From contig CANRQE010000021.1 of NCBI GenBank assembly GCA_947632705.1, forward strand, positions 1-34,572: a stretch of DNA of 34,572 nt. The letters run 5' to 3'. This DNA comes from an uncultured Coprococcus sp. (GTDB lineage Bacteria > Bacillota > Clostridia > Lachnospirales > Lachnospiraceae). The position numbers and the translations under genes are program-made. This document shows, piece by piece, positions 18,449-26,146 of this stretch (its first letter is position 1; every line of letters starts with the position of its first letter). The notes below the pieces were generated by a model, which had not been told where the DNA came from, did no database searches, and was given only the letters and a program-made list of their open reading frames with translations.

Positions 18449-19335
18449 TATTTGTCACCTCCGCAGTTTCCGCATCCGCCATGATGGGTTGCTCCTTCTT
18501 TGGCAGCAAGATATGCTCTGCCTTCTGCCGTCTTGTAAATCTGCTGACGCTTGATTGCCTCATCGAAATCCACCTTGTGTCCGTCAAATTCCGGACCGTC
18601 TACACAGGCAAATTTCACCTCATCTCCGACAGTGACACGACATGCGCCGCACATACCGGTTCCGTCTACCATAATCGGATTCAGGCTGACGACTGTCGGT
18701 ATCCCAAGCTCTTTGGTCAGCCTGCATACAAACTTCATCATAATCATTGGCCCAATGGCGATACAGACATCATATGTATTCCCGTTATCCACCAGCTTCC
18801 GGATCTCATCCGTTACGACACCCTTGCTTCCATAGGAGCCATCGTCTGTTGTAACATAAAGATTTCCCGCCGCTGCCTTCATCGGCTCTTCCAATATGAT
18901 CAGATCCCTGCTCCTGCCGCCTATGATGACGTCGGCACCCACACCGTTTTCATGCAACCATTTTACCTGTGGATAAACCGGAGCGGCTCCGACACCGCCT
19001 GCCACAAATAATATCTTTTTCTTTTTCAATGCATCTATGTCCTCATTGACCAGCTCTGAAGGGCATCCAAGCGGTCCGACAACATCGGTAAATGAATCTC
19101 CCACCTTCAGCGCTTTCATCATCTCCGTTGCGGCCCCGACTACCTGGAAGACTATGGTAACGGTTCCTTCTTCTCTGGAATAATCACAAATCGTCAAAGG
19201 AATCCTCTCTCCGTCTTCCGATCCTCTTACAATTACAAACTGTCCCGGCAGACATGTCTTTGCAACCCGGGGTGCCACAACATCCATCAGATAAATGCTG
19301 TCCGTCAATGTTTCTACTTTCACAATATTATACAC
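18448..19335 (-). CDS. NfnA/SudB-type FAD, NAD and [2Fe-2S] subunit
   Basis: A 295-residue protein of the dihydroorotate-dehydrogenase electron-transfer family: FAD-binding RIPLTICDY (44-52), NAD-binding domain with FVAGGVGAAPVYPQ (110-123), and a C-terminal [2Fe-2S] site with D224, C229, C232 and C244 (VDGTGMCGACRV). It pairs with the downstream NfnB-like subunit to exchange electrons among NADH, ferredoxin and NADP. I chose the GTG at 19335 because AAAGGA lies 11 bases upstream and the family begins MYNIVK; an in-frame ATG 54 bases earlier lacks a ribosome site. The C-terminus has an unusual His/Gly/Cys tail (HHGGCGNCGGDK). Confidence 0.9.
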   Translation of the reverse strand: MYNIVKVETLTDSIYLMDVVAPRVAKTCLPGQFVIVRGSEDGERIPLTICDYSREEGTVTIVFQVVGAATEMMKALKVGDSFTDVVGPLGCPSELVNEDIDALKKKKILFVAGGVGAAPVYPQVKWLHENGVGADVIIGGRSRDLIILEEPMKAAAGNLYVTTDDGSYGSKGVVTDEIRKLVDNGNTYDVCIAIGPMIMMKFVCRLTKELGIPTVVSLNPIMVDGTGMCGACRVTVGDEVKFACVDGPEFDGHKVDFDEAIKRQQIYKTAEGRAYLAAKEGATHHGGCGNCGGDK

Positions 19336-19394
19336 GTTGTTATCCGTCCTTTCTCCTGTCCCCGGATATGGGGCAATGTAGTTATACATCTGTG

Positions 19395-19424
19395 ATTATA
19401 ACACTAAAAGGTCCTATCTGGCAA
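19395..19424 (-). promoter_or_regulatory. Promoter of the nfnA-nfnB operon, overlapping an inverted repeat
   Basis: On the minus strand TTGCCA (19419-19424), an 18-base spacer and a perfect TATAAT (19395-19400), about 60 bases before the GTG start. The spacer is one arm of the inverted repeat 19404-19445. Confidence 0.65.
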
Positions 19425-19445
19425 TTGCCTAATAGAACCTTTTAG
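19404..19445 (-). terminator. 14-bp inverted repeat after the 99-residue gene, overlapping the nfnAB promoter
   Basis: Arms 19404-19417 and 19432-19445 pair over 14 bases on the minus-strand RNA, with one G-U that is A-C on the plus strand. The loop contains the self-complementary GGCAATTGCC. It starts 12 bases past the stop of the upstream gene, but only UGUUAU follows, so termination would be weak. Confidence 0.5.
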
Positions 19446-19456
19446 ATAATCGTTTG

Positions 19457-19756
19457 TTATTTCTTTTTCAATTTCTGCAGTCTTTCTTGCTTTCTCCGTC
19501 TCTCCGCTTCCAGATAAAGGAGTCTTTTCACGTTATTCATACGTGCTTCTTCCTCTTTGGCAATGTTCAGTTCCTCATTCACTTTTGCCTGTGCATCCTG
19601 ATTGTGGAAATTCAAAAATTTCTCGAAAACTCCCGGATATGAAAATGTTTTTTCCAGATTTTCACAACGGAAGATAATTTTGATATGAGTTCCATCACAT
19701 TCCACAACGTTGCCTTCTCCAAATCTGACGTGATTTACCTTTTCATTTTCAAACAT
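19457..19756 (-). CDS. Hypothetical 99-residue protein with small beta domain and charged helix
   Basis: Function not recognised. The N-terminal half (1-50) has the pattern VNHVRFGEGNVVECDGTHIK, then IIF and FSYPGVFEKFL, resembling the small Tudor/SH3-like domain found at the end of UvrD/PcrA-type helicases and in many short Clostridia proteins. Residues 55-99 form a very charged helix rich in Lys, Arg and Glu (EAERRRKQERLQKLKKK), probably coiled coil or nucleic-acid binding. AGAGGAAG lies seven bases before the ATG, supporting a real gene. It precedes nfnAB but is separated from it by the hairpin at 19404-19445. Confidence 0.75.
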   Translation of the reverse strand: MFENEKVNHVRFGEGNVVECDGTHIKIIFRCENLEKTFSYPGVFEKFLNFHNQDAQAKVNEELNIAKEEEARMNNVKRLLYLEAERRRKQERLQKLKKK

Positions 19757-19883
19757 ACACTATCTTCCTCTCAATGTTCTGACAAATTCATGACATAATA
19801 ATTATTACCAATTTTTTGAAATAACAAACAATGAAAGAACAAAGCGATTACCTGTGAATTATAAATCTGCATGCTCCTTTCGC

Positions 19884-19919
19884 AAAAAAGAACCGTTTCA
19901 ACAGAAATTGGAACGGTTC
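19884..19919 (-). terminator. Terminator of the fructose PTS operon
   Basis: GAACCGTT (19890-19897) pairs with AACGGTTC (19912-19919), and the minus-strand RNA continues with UUUUUU. It lies 127 bases past the ptsI stop; no better stem is seen closer to it. Confidence 0.8.
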
Positions 19920-20045
19920 CCTCGTTGACGTAATATAATTGTAACAAATTTTTTTTATGAAAATCCAGTGTTTTTTTCATCTTTTTTAAATTTCGTCATT
20001 TATACTACAGGATACGGGTAATTTTATATAATTTTACCCATTTTA

Positions 20046-21749
20046 CTACCTTTTATTTGCCTTTAATACGGCCGCAACCTCTGCTTCCGTGGACAGCTCC
20101 ATGACCTGACTTGCCAGCCGGTCCGCCTCTTCTTTAGACCATTTGGCTATTGTGCTTTTTGTTGCAAGAATGGAAGTTGCGCTGACACTGTATTCTCCCA
20201 GGCCAAAGGATATCAGGAGCGGAATCAGAAGCGTGTCTGCCGCCGCCTCTCCGCACATTCCGACCATAATGCCTTCCCGGTTCGCCGCCTCTATAATATT
20301 GCGGATAGAGCGAAGCACGGCCGGATGATACGCGGAATAAAGATATGCCACTTTTGCATTTCCCCTGTCTACCGCCATCGTATACTGTGTCAGATCGTTG
20401 GTTCCGATACTGAAGAAATCAGCCTCCTTTGCAAGCAGATCCGCAATCAGGCTTGCCGCCGGGGTCTCGATCATGACGCCCACCTGAATATCCTGATTAT
20501 ACGCAATTCCTTCCGCATCCAATTCTTTTTTGATATCCGCCACCAGTTCTTTTACCCTCCGGATCTCTTCTACACTGGTTACAAGCGGAACCATAATCTT
20601 GATATCCCCGTATGCACTTGCCCGAAGCAGCGCACGAAGCTGTACCCTGTAAGACGCTTCATTTGCAAGGCAGTATCTGACAGCCCGGAACCCAAGGAAC
20701 GGATTATCTTCCCTGGAAAGTCCCAGATATGGAATGTCTTTATCTCCGCCCACATCCAGCGTGCGGATGATCACTTCCTTTCCTTCCATGATTTCCGCCG
20801 CTTTTTTATATGCCTCAAACTGTTCCTCTTCCGAAGGAAGCTGATCGGTTTCCATAAACAGAAATTCTGTACGAAACAGGCCGACGCCTTCCCCGTCTCC
20901 CGCCTTTACGGCCTCCGCATCCTCCGGGCTGCCGATATTTCCATATAAACGCACCTGCTTTCCGTCAGCTGTTACCGCCGGCTTTCCGCGAAAGACTTCC
21001 AGCCCTTCTTTTTCTTTCAGATATGCTTCCCTGTGTTTTCTGTATTCTTCCGTTTCTGCTTCAGACGGATTCAATATACAGCTTCCTCCACATCCATCTA
21101 CGGCAATCGTCATACCGTCCGTTACCATGGACGTCACATTTTCTACGCTTAAGACAGCCGGTATTTCCAGGGCCCTTGCAAGAATCGCGGAATGAGAGGT
21201 TTTACCTCCAAGCTCCGTCACAATCCCAACTACATTTTCTTTTACGATCCCGGCTGTCATGGAAGGGGTCAGATCTTTTGCAACCAGAACAGTATTGGGT
21301 GGAACCTCGCTGATATTGACCTCCGGCGTTCCTGTCAGAATTTTAAGCAGACGAACTCTGATATCCCCGATATCCGTAGTTCTCTGTCTGGTAAGTTCAT
21401 CTTCTACCTGTGAGAACATGGAAATAAACATATCGCAGACATGATCCACGGCCGTTTCCGCACAGCTGCCGGAACGGATCATGCCCTTTATCTCATCCTG
21501 CATAAAGGGATCTGACAGCATGACAATATGTCCCTCTAATATTTCAGCATTGTGTTCCCCTACGGTTTCCCGCATGGCATCCGCCATAGCCTGGGTCCTC
21601 TCCGTAAACAGCGTGACTGCATCCTCAAACCGTTTAATTTCCGCTTCCGCATCTGACACTTCGCATGGCGTATATTCCGGCTTTCCCTCGCTGATCAGGA
21701 CTGCCGTTCCGATTCCGTATCCTGCCGAACCGCCTATACCATTTAACAT
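20046..21749 (-). CDS. ptsI: PTS enzyme I (phosphoenolpyruvate-protein phosphotransferase)
   Basis: EI takes phosphate from PEP and passes it to HPr, the entry point for all PTS sugars. The 567-residue cytoplasmic protein has the N-terminal HPr-binding region, the phosphohistidine motif GGKTSHSAILARALEIPAV with H186, and the C-terminal PEP-binding barrel with IIRTLDVGGDKDIPYL, FFSIGTNDLTQYTMAVDRGN and the catalytic Cys in GMCGEAA. Length is normal (about 570-575). AGAAAGGG lies nine bases before the ATG. It is the last gene of the fructose operon, 36 bases after ptsH, so synthesis of this EI is expected to follow fructose induction. Confidence 0.95.
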   Translation of the reverse strand: MLNGIGGSAGYGIGTAVLISEGKPEYTPCEVSDAEAEIKRFEDAVTLFTERTQAMADAMRETVGEHNAEILEGHIVMLSDPFMQDEIKGMIRSGSCAETAVDHVCDMFISMFSQVEDELTRQRTTDIGDIRVRLLKILTGTPEVNISEVPPNTVLVAKDLTPSMTAGIVKENVVGIVTELGGKTSHSAILARALEIPAVLSVENVTSMVTDGMTIAVDGCGGSCILNPSEAETEEYRKHREAYLKEKEGLEVFRGKPAVTADGKQVRLYGNIGSPEDAEAVKAGDGEGVGLFRTEFLFMETDQLPSEEEQFEAYKKAAEIMEGKEVIIRTLDVGGDKDIPYLGLSREDNPFLGFRAVRYCLANEASYRVQLRALLRASAYGDIKIMVPLVTSVEEIRRVKELVADIKKELDAEGIAYNQDIQVGVMIETPAASLIADLLAKEADFFSIGTNDLTQYTMAVDRGNAKVAYLYSAYHPAVLRSIRNIIEAANREGIMVGMCGEAAADTLLIPLLISFGLGEYSVSATSILATKSTIAKWSKEEADRLASQVMELSTEAEVAAVLKANKR

Positions 21750-21785
21750 ATACCCTCACCCTTTCTATCAGTTCCCAGAACCGGG

Positions 21786-22049
21786 CTATTCCCCAAGTCC
21801 TGATTCAATCAGGGAAACTGCCTTGTCAAGCGCTGCCTGCTCATCTTCTCCGGAACATTCAACAGTCAGCTCCGCACCGCACTTTATACATGCCGCAATA
21901 ATATGCATGACACTTTTTGCATTGATCTTTTTCCCCTGAAAATCCAGAAATATGTCTGACTGGAATTTTGTCATTTCCTTTGCAAACATACCTGCCGGTC
22001 TCATATGAAGCCCCTGCTCATTTACGATTGTTACTGTTTTTGATACCAT
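21786..22049 (-). CDS. ptsH: Phosphocarrier protein HPr
   Basis: From the start at 22049 the protein has 87 residues, the usual HPr size. The EI phosphorylation site is H15 in QGLHMRPAG, and the HPr-kinase site is S46 in NAKSVMHII, both at exactly the canonical positions. This makes it a true Gram-positive HPr able to act in carbon catabolite control. Residue 16 is Met where Ala is usual, and the region after Ser46 (IIAACIKCG) contains two Cys. GGAAGGAG nine bases before the ATG decides the start over an in-frame ATG 57 bases upstream. It lies between fruA and ptsI. Confidence 0.93.
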   Translation of the reverse strand: MVSKTVTIVNEQGLHMRPAGMFAKEMTKFQSDIFLDFQGKKINAKSVMHIIAACIKCGAELTVECSGEDEQAALDKAVSLIESGLGE

Positions 22050-22124
22050 ATTTTTATTCTCCTTCCTGTAACTTTCATCAGATCCTGTCTGAACGATTTC
22101 TGACAATCCTGAAACAATAAATAC

Positions 22125-24173
22125 TTACGATACTTTTTTCTTAATGAGACCAAGCATAATCGCGGTGACGGCAGAGCCTGCCAGCCATGCTACGATATAC
22201 AGCAGCGGATGACCGACTGTGGCAAATACGAAAACTCCGCCATGCGGCGCCATCAGCGTACATTTAAATGCTGCCGACAATCCTCCAGCCACACCTGCGC
22301 CGACCAATGTACACGGAATCACATGTAAAGGATCTGCCGCTGCAAATGGGATTGCACCTTCTGTAATAAAGGAACAGCCCATGACGATATTGGACACCGC
22401 CGAATCCTGTTCTGCCTTTGTAAACTTTTTTGGAAACAGCTTACATGCCGCAGCAATTCCGATTGGCGGAACCATACCGCCTGCCATAATGGCGGCCATG
22501 GCAATGTAACATGCCCGGACTGCCGGATCCGTCTGCGCAGCGCCGTTTGCAACCAGATCCGCTGCCGTCGCAAGCATTCCGGTACCAAACACATATGCTG
22601 CTTTATTGATCGGGCCGCCCATATCAATTGCCATCATGGCACCCAAGATCAGGCCAAGCAGGGTGAGCAGATTCTTATCAGCCAGAGAGGACAGCATATT
22701 GCTCAGTCCTGTATTGATCAGTCCGATTAACGGATTGAAGATAAATACCATCAAAATACCAAGGATCATAATACCAAACAGTGGATAAATCAGTGTCGGT
22801 TTGATACCCTCTAATGACTGTGGGAACTTTGAACAGATCTTCTTCAATAAAAGTACGATAAAGCCTGCAAGGAAACCGGCAACAATTCCCCCTAAGAAAC
22901 CGGATACGGTATTGCCGGAATTCTCAAAACCGAAACGGGAAATAAATGCCTGAAAGCCGCCCAGGTTCTCATTTGCCCAGACATAGCTTCCAATTACGCC
23001 GTTTCCGGATGATGCAAGAAGACCGCCTGTAAATCCGACGGCCAGACCCGGCCGGTCAGCAATCGAATATGCAATATAACCTGCAAGCACCGGAACCATC
23101 AGTCCCATTGCCTTGTCGCCCACAAATTTAAAAAACGCCGAAAGCGGTGTACAGGTACCGAAGTTTCCGCCGCCTGTGGAACCATAACCGCAGATTGTAT
23201 CAATTAAAAAGGCAAGCGCAATCATAATGCCGCCGCCGATTACGAACGGAAGCATATGGGAAACGCCATTCATCAGGTGCTTGTAAACCTGGCTTCCGAC
23301 ACTGCCGCCCGAAGAGGCTTCTTCTTTCTTTCCGCCCTCTTCATGATAAACCGGAACCTTTCCGTCCACAATCTTTCTAATCAGTTCTTCCGGCTTGTGA
23401 ATCCCGTCTGCCACTTTTGTGAACAGAACCGGTTTCCCGTCAAATCTTGCAGTCTCCACATTCTTATCTGCTGCAACGATAATTCCGTCGCAGTCTGCAA
23501 TCTCCTCCGCCGTCAGCCGGTTTTTAACCCCGCCTGAACCATTTGTTTCCGCTTTTAACGGATATCCAAGCTCTTCTCCCTTTTTTTCCAGGGCCTCCGC
23601 CGCCATAAAGGTGTGGGCAATGCCTGTCGGACACGCCGTTACGGCAAGTACCCTGTAACCTGTTTTCTGCGGAGCTTCCACAGTCTGTGCTTCCTGCTTT
23701 TCTTCCGCTCCAAATTTCTCATCCTCAAATTGATCGCATACATTTAAAAATTCATCTTTAGTTTTTGCTGCCAGAAGCGCTGCCCGGAAGTTTTCATCCA
23801 TCAACAAAATACTCAGTCTGGACAATACCTCCAGATGTACATCTCCGCCCTTTTCCGGCGCTGCAATCATGAAAAACAAATTGGACGGCTGTCCATCCAG
23901 TGCATCATAATCCACGCCGTCAGGCACTACCATCGCCGCCAGTCCCGGCTGCTTTACTGCCGCATTCTTGGAATGTGGAATTGCAATTCCTTCTCCGATT
24001 GCCGTGGAGCCCTCGGATTCCCGTTTCAGAATTCCCTCCTTAAAAGCGGCCTTATCAGAAATATTCCCTGATTTCTGATGCAAATTTACCATATAGTCTA
24101 TGGCTACATCCTTGGAATCCACTTTAACATTCAGTGCGATTCCTTCCTTCTTCAAAAGCTCTCTTATTCTCAT
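22125..24173 (-). CDS. fruA: Fructose PTS permease, fused EIIA-EIIB-EIIC
   Basis: Imports fructose with phosphorylation to fructose 1-phosphate. The 682-residue chain is EIIA (about 1-150, phospho-His H67 in IPHSKN), a charged linker, EIIB (about 172-270, phospho-Cys C181 in TACPTGIAHTFMAAE), a second linker rich in Lys, Glu, Gly and Ser, and a polytopic EIIC (about 290-682) with repeated glycine-rich helices and GGPINKAAYVFG. The A-B-C order is standard for Gram-positive FruA. AAGGAG eight bases before the ATG overlaps the end of fruK, 12 bases upstream. Confidence 0.95.
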   Translation of the reverse strand: MRIRELLKKEGIALNVKVDSKDVAIDYMVNLHQKSGNISDKAAFKEGILKRESEGSTAIGEGIAIPHSKNAAVKQPGLAAMVVPDGVDYDALDGQPSNLFFMIAAPEKGGDVHLEVLSRLSILLMDENFRAALLAAKTKDEFLNVCDQFEDEKFGAEEKQEAQTVEAPQKTGYRVLAVTACPTGIAHTFMAAEALEKKGEELGYPLKAETNGSGGVKNRLTAEEIADCDGIIVAADKNVETARFDGKPVLFTKVADGIHKPEELIRKIVDGKVPVYHEEGGKKEEASSGGSVGSQVYKHLMNGVSHMLPFVIGGGIMIALAFLIDTICGYGSTGGGNFGTCTPLSAFFKFVGDKAMGLMVPVLAGYIAYSIADRPGLAVGFTGGLLASSGNGVIGSYVWANENLGGFQAFISRFGFENSGNTVSGFLGGIVAGFLAGFIVLLLKKICSKFPQSLEGIKPTLIYPLFGIMILGILMVFIFNPLIGLINTGLSNMLSSLADKNLLTLLGLILGAMMAIDMGGPINKAAYVFGTGMLATAADLVANGAAQTDPAVRACYIAMAAIMAGGMVPPIGIAAACKLFPKKFTKAEQDSAVSNIVMGCSFITEGAIPFAAADPLHVIPCTLVGAGVAGGLSAAFKCTLMAPHGGVFVFATVGHPLLYIVAWLAGSAVTAIMLGLIKKKVS

Positions 24174-24185
24174 AGCAATTTCTCC

Positions 24186-25088
24186 TTATAAATTCCGATA
24201 TAATTCTTCTATCTTCTCTTTGGATGCCAGTCCTTCGGAAAATGCGGTGGCACTTCCGGCGGCCGTTCCAAGCTTTACGGCATCCAGATAATCATGATTC
24301 TTAAAATAACTGGCAAGAAAGCCTGCCACCATGGAATCTCCCGCTCCGACAGAATTGACTACCTTTCCTTCCGGCACTCCCATTCTGTAAAGCGCTCCCG
24401 TCTCTGTGACGAGGAGGGAACCGTCTCCGGCCATAGATACCAGTACATTTCTTGCGCCAAGCTCCTGCAGCTTTTTCGCATATTGTTCGATATCCTGCTC
24501 CGTTGTCAGGTTTACCCCGAACAGTTCACCCAGCTCATGATTGTTGGGTTTAATCAGGAACGGATGATATTTTAATACCTTCAAAAGCAGTTCCTTCGTT
24601 GCGTCCACAACAATGTCCACATGCTTTCCCTGCAGTCTTTCCATAATGGATTCATAGATATCCGACGGCAGGGTAGACGGTATTGTTCCTGCCAGCACCA
24701 GACAGTCTCCATCTGCAATATGGGAAATCTTTTGCAGCATATGCTCCAGTTCTTCTGCCCCGATCTCCGGCCCCCGTGCATTGATTTCCGTCTCTTCACC
24801 TGCCTTGATCTTGACATTAATACGGCTCATACCATGTTTTACGGTAATAAAATCTGTCATGACACCCTGTGCCTTGACTCCGTCTGAAATCTCACGCCCC
24901 GTAAAGCCTGCTATAAATCCCAACGCAATAGAATCCACGCCCAGATTCTTCAATACTGTTGAAACATTAATCCCTTTTCCGCCATAAAAAACCGCTTCTT
25001 CCGTGCTTCTGTTAACCGAACCTATTTTCAGTTCATTCATCCTTACAACATAATCCAGTGCCGGATTAAAGGTAACTGTATAAATCAT
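24186..25088 (-). CDS. pfkB: 1-phosphofructokinase
   Basis: FruK phosphorylates fructose 1-phosphate to fructose 1,6-bisphosphate, linking FruA to glycolysis. The 300-residue PfkB-family protein shows FYGGKGINVSTVLKNLG (34-50), the substrate-side LAGTIPSTLP and KPNNHELGELFG, and the anion-hole motif VNSVGAGDSMVAGF with catalytic D251. The ATG lies two bases after the fruR stop, and its ribosome site GGAGG is within the last codons of fruR, so the two are coupled. Tagatose-6-phosphate kinase is a related alternative that the fruA context argues against. Confidence 0.95.
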   Translation of the reverse strand: MIYTVTFNPALDYVVRMNELKIGSVNRSTEEAVFYGGKGINVSTVLKNLGVDSIALGFIAGFTGREISDGVKAQGVMTDFITVKHGMSRINVKIKAGEETEINARGPEIGAEELEHMLQKISHIADGDCLVLAGTIPSTLPSDIYESIMERLQGKHVDIVVDATKELLLKVLKYHPFLIKPNNHELGELFGVNLTTEQDIEQYAKKLQELGARNVLVSMAGDGSLLVTETGALYRMGVPEGKVVNSVGAGDSMVAGFLASYFKNHDYLDAVKLGTAAGSATAFSEGLASKEKIEELYRNL

Positions 25089-25090
25089 TT

Positions 25091-25837
25091 TTACAATACC
25101 TCCTTTATAATTGTTGCATCTCTGTATTTATCATTTCTCACCTTGTCCGTTATGATACAGGCTTTTTCAATTCCGGCAAATGTGACAGCCGTTACCTTCC
25201 CGAATTTGCTGCTGTCCGCCAGTATGATACCTGCATAAGAGTGATTCAGGGCTTCCGTTTTTACCATTGCTTCTTCCACATCCATGGTGGTAAAACCATA
25301 ATCCAGATGAATGCCGTTCGTTCCTAAAAAGCATTTGGAAAAATTATATTTTTTCATATGATTCACTGCGTCGGCCCCTACAATCGCTTCTGTAACAGGC
25401 TTTGCCATCCCTCCTATCATATAAGTCTTCAGACCTTTCTTCATTAACAGCTTCGCCTGCGGAATTCCGTTTGTAACAAAGGCTGCGTTGGATGCTTCTA
25501 TATATTCGATCAGCCACCTTGTAGTCGTGCCTGCATCTATAAAGATAAAATCATCATCCTGAATCATGGTAACGGCATACCTTGCAATTGCCTTTTTTTC
25601 CTCGACGTTCAGCTGTTCCTTTACGGACACAGAATCTTCATTTAAAATGAATTCCCGCTCTATTGCGGTTGCCCCTCCATGAACCTTATTCAGCTTTCCC
25701 ATTGCATCCAGTGCATTCAAATCCCTGCGGATCGTGGATTCCGAGGCACCTACCATCTCTGTTAATTCTATAACCGTAACTGCATTCTTATTCCTTAGTA
25801 TTTCCAAAATGGCTGCATATCTTTCTTCTGTCAGCAT
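25091..25837 (-). CDS. fruR: DeoR-family repressor of the fructose operon
   Basis: A 248-residue regulator with the DeoR N-terminal helix-turn-helix (about 20-43, ELTEMVGASESTIRRDLNAL) followed by GKLNKVHGGAT, and a C-terminal sugar-phosphate sensor domain with IDAGTTTRWLIEYI, VTNGI and GTNGIHLDYGFTTMD. It is the first gene of fruR-fruK-fruA-ptsH-ptsI and probably represses its own operon until fructose 1-phosphate accumulates; the effector is inferred from relatives. GGAGG lies eight bases before the ATG. A repeat-rich promoter region lies directly upstream. Confidence 0.93.
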   Translation of the reverse strand: MLTEERYAAILEILRNKNAVTVIELTEMVGASESTIRRDLNALDAMGKLNKVHGGATAIEREFILNEDSVSVKEQLNVEEKKAIARYAVTMIQDDDFIFIDAGTTTRWLIEYIEASNAAFVTNGIPQAKLLMKKGLKTYMIGGMAKPVTEAIVGADAVNHMKKYNFSKCFLGTNGIHLDYGFTTMDVEEAMVKTEALNHSYAGIILADSSKFGKVTAVTFAGIEKACIITDKVRNDKYRDATIIKEVL

Positions 25838-25866
25838 ATCATTTTCCTCCTGTCCCTATCCTATTT

Positions 25867-25910
25867 GAATGATCCCATTCCATTTTTATCCTGTCTGAAT
25901 GCTTTCATTC
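25867..25910. promoter_or_regulatory. fruR: Two GAATG-n4-CATTC operator-like inverted repeats in the fruR leader
   Basis: GAATG-ATCC-CATTC (25867-25880) and GAATG-CTTT-CATTC (25897-25910), both followed by CATTT, are exactly 30 bases apart and lie just downstream of the predicted RNA start. They are probable repressor sites, on the same face of the helix. Confidence 0.65.
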
Positions 25911-25926
25911 CATTTGTGACAGTTTT

Positions 25927-25954
25927 ATTATACACCATTTTCAATCACAATCAA
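25927..25954 (-). promoter_or_regulatory. fruR: Promoter of the fruR-fruK-fruA-ptsH-ptsI operon
   Basis: On the minus strand TTGATT (25949-25954), a 16-base spacer and a perfect TATAAT (25927-25932), 90 bases before the fruR start codon. Confidence 0.75.
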
Positions 25955-25967
25955 TCATTTTCGTTCA
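25936..25967. promoter_or_regulatory. fruR: Two direct repeats around the fru -35 box
   Basis: CATTTTCAATCA (25936-25947) and CATTTTCGTTCA (25956-25967) are 20 bases apart; one occupies the promoter spacer and the other abuts the -35 box. The sequence type (TGAACGAAAATG on the other strand) resembles DeoR-family operators. Confidence 0.6.
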
Positions 25968-26070
25968 TCTTGGTGATAGATTATCATAGAAAACAGTCAT
26001 TGTCAATCAATAATTTGAATTTTTTTAAATTTTTTTGACCTTTTTTGACTGTTTTATAAAAAATTGTAAT
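25968..26070. other. AT-rich intergenic stretch upstream of the fru promoter
   Basis: Runs of A and T on either side of GACC and GACTG; I see no gene, second promoter or further repeat. Confidence 0.5.
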
Positions 26071-26112
26071 AAAAAACCTCTTACGCCAGATTTTATCTGA
26101 CATAAGAGGTTT
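26071..26112 (-). terminator. Terminator closing the surface-protein cluster
   Basis: Arms 26074-26091 and 26095-26112 form an 18-bp stem with a three-base loop. Two pairs are G-U only in the minus-strand RNA. A U-rich tail (UUUAUUACAAUUUUUU) follows. It lies 35 bases past the acyltransferase stop. Confidence 0.9.
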
Positions 26113-26146
26113 CTTATGTATAAAGAGAGCTCCCTATCTGCCTTTA

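Noticed and set aside
19771..19980. 69-codon minus-strand open frame between ptsI and the 99-residue gene
   Set aside because: It runs through the ptsI terminator hairpin and lacks a ribosome site; more likely untranslated.
25895..25915. Catabolite-responsive (cre) site near the fru promoter
   Set aside because: TGAAAGCATTCA lacks the central CG and correct spacing of the cre consensus; it is better explained as part of the GAATG-n4-CATTC repeat.
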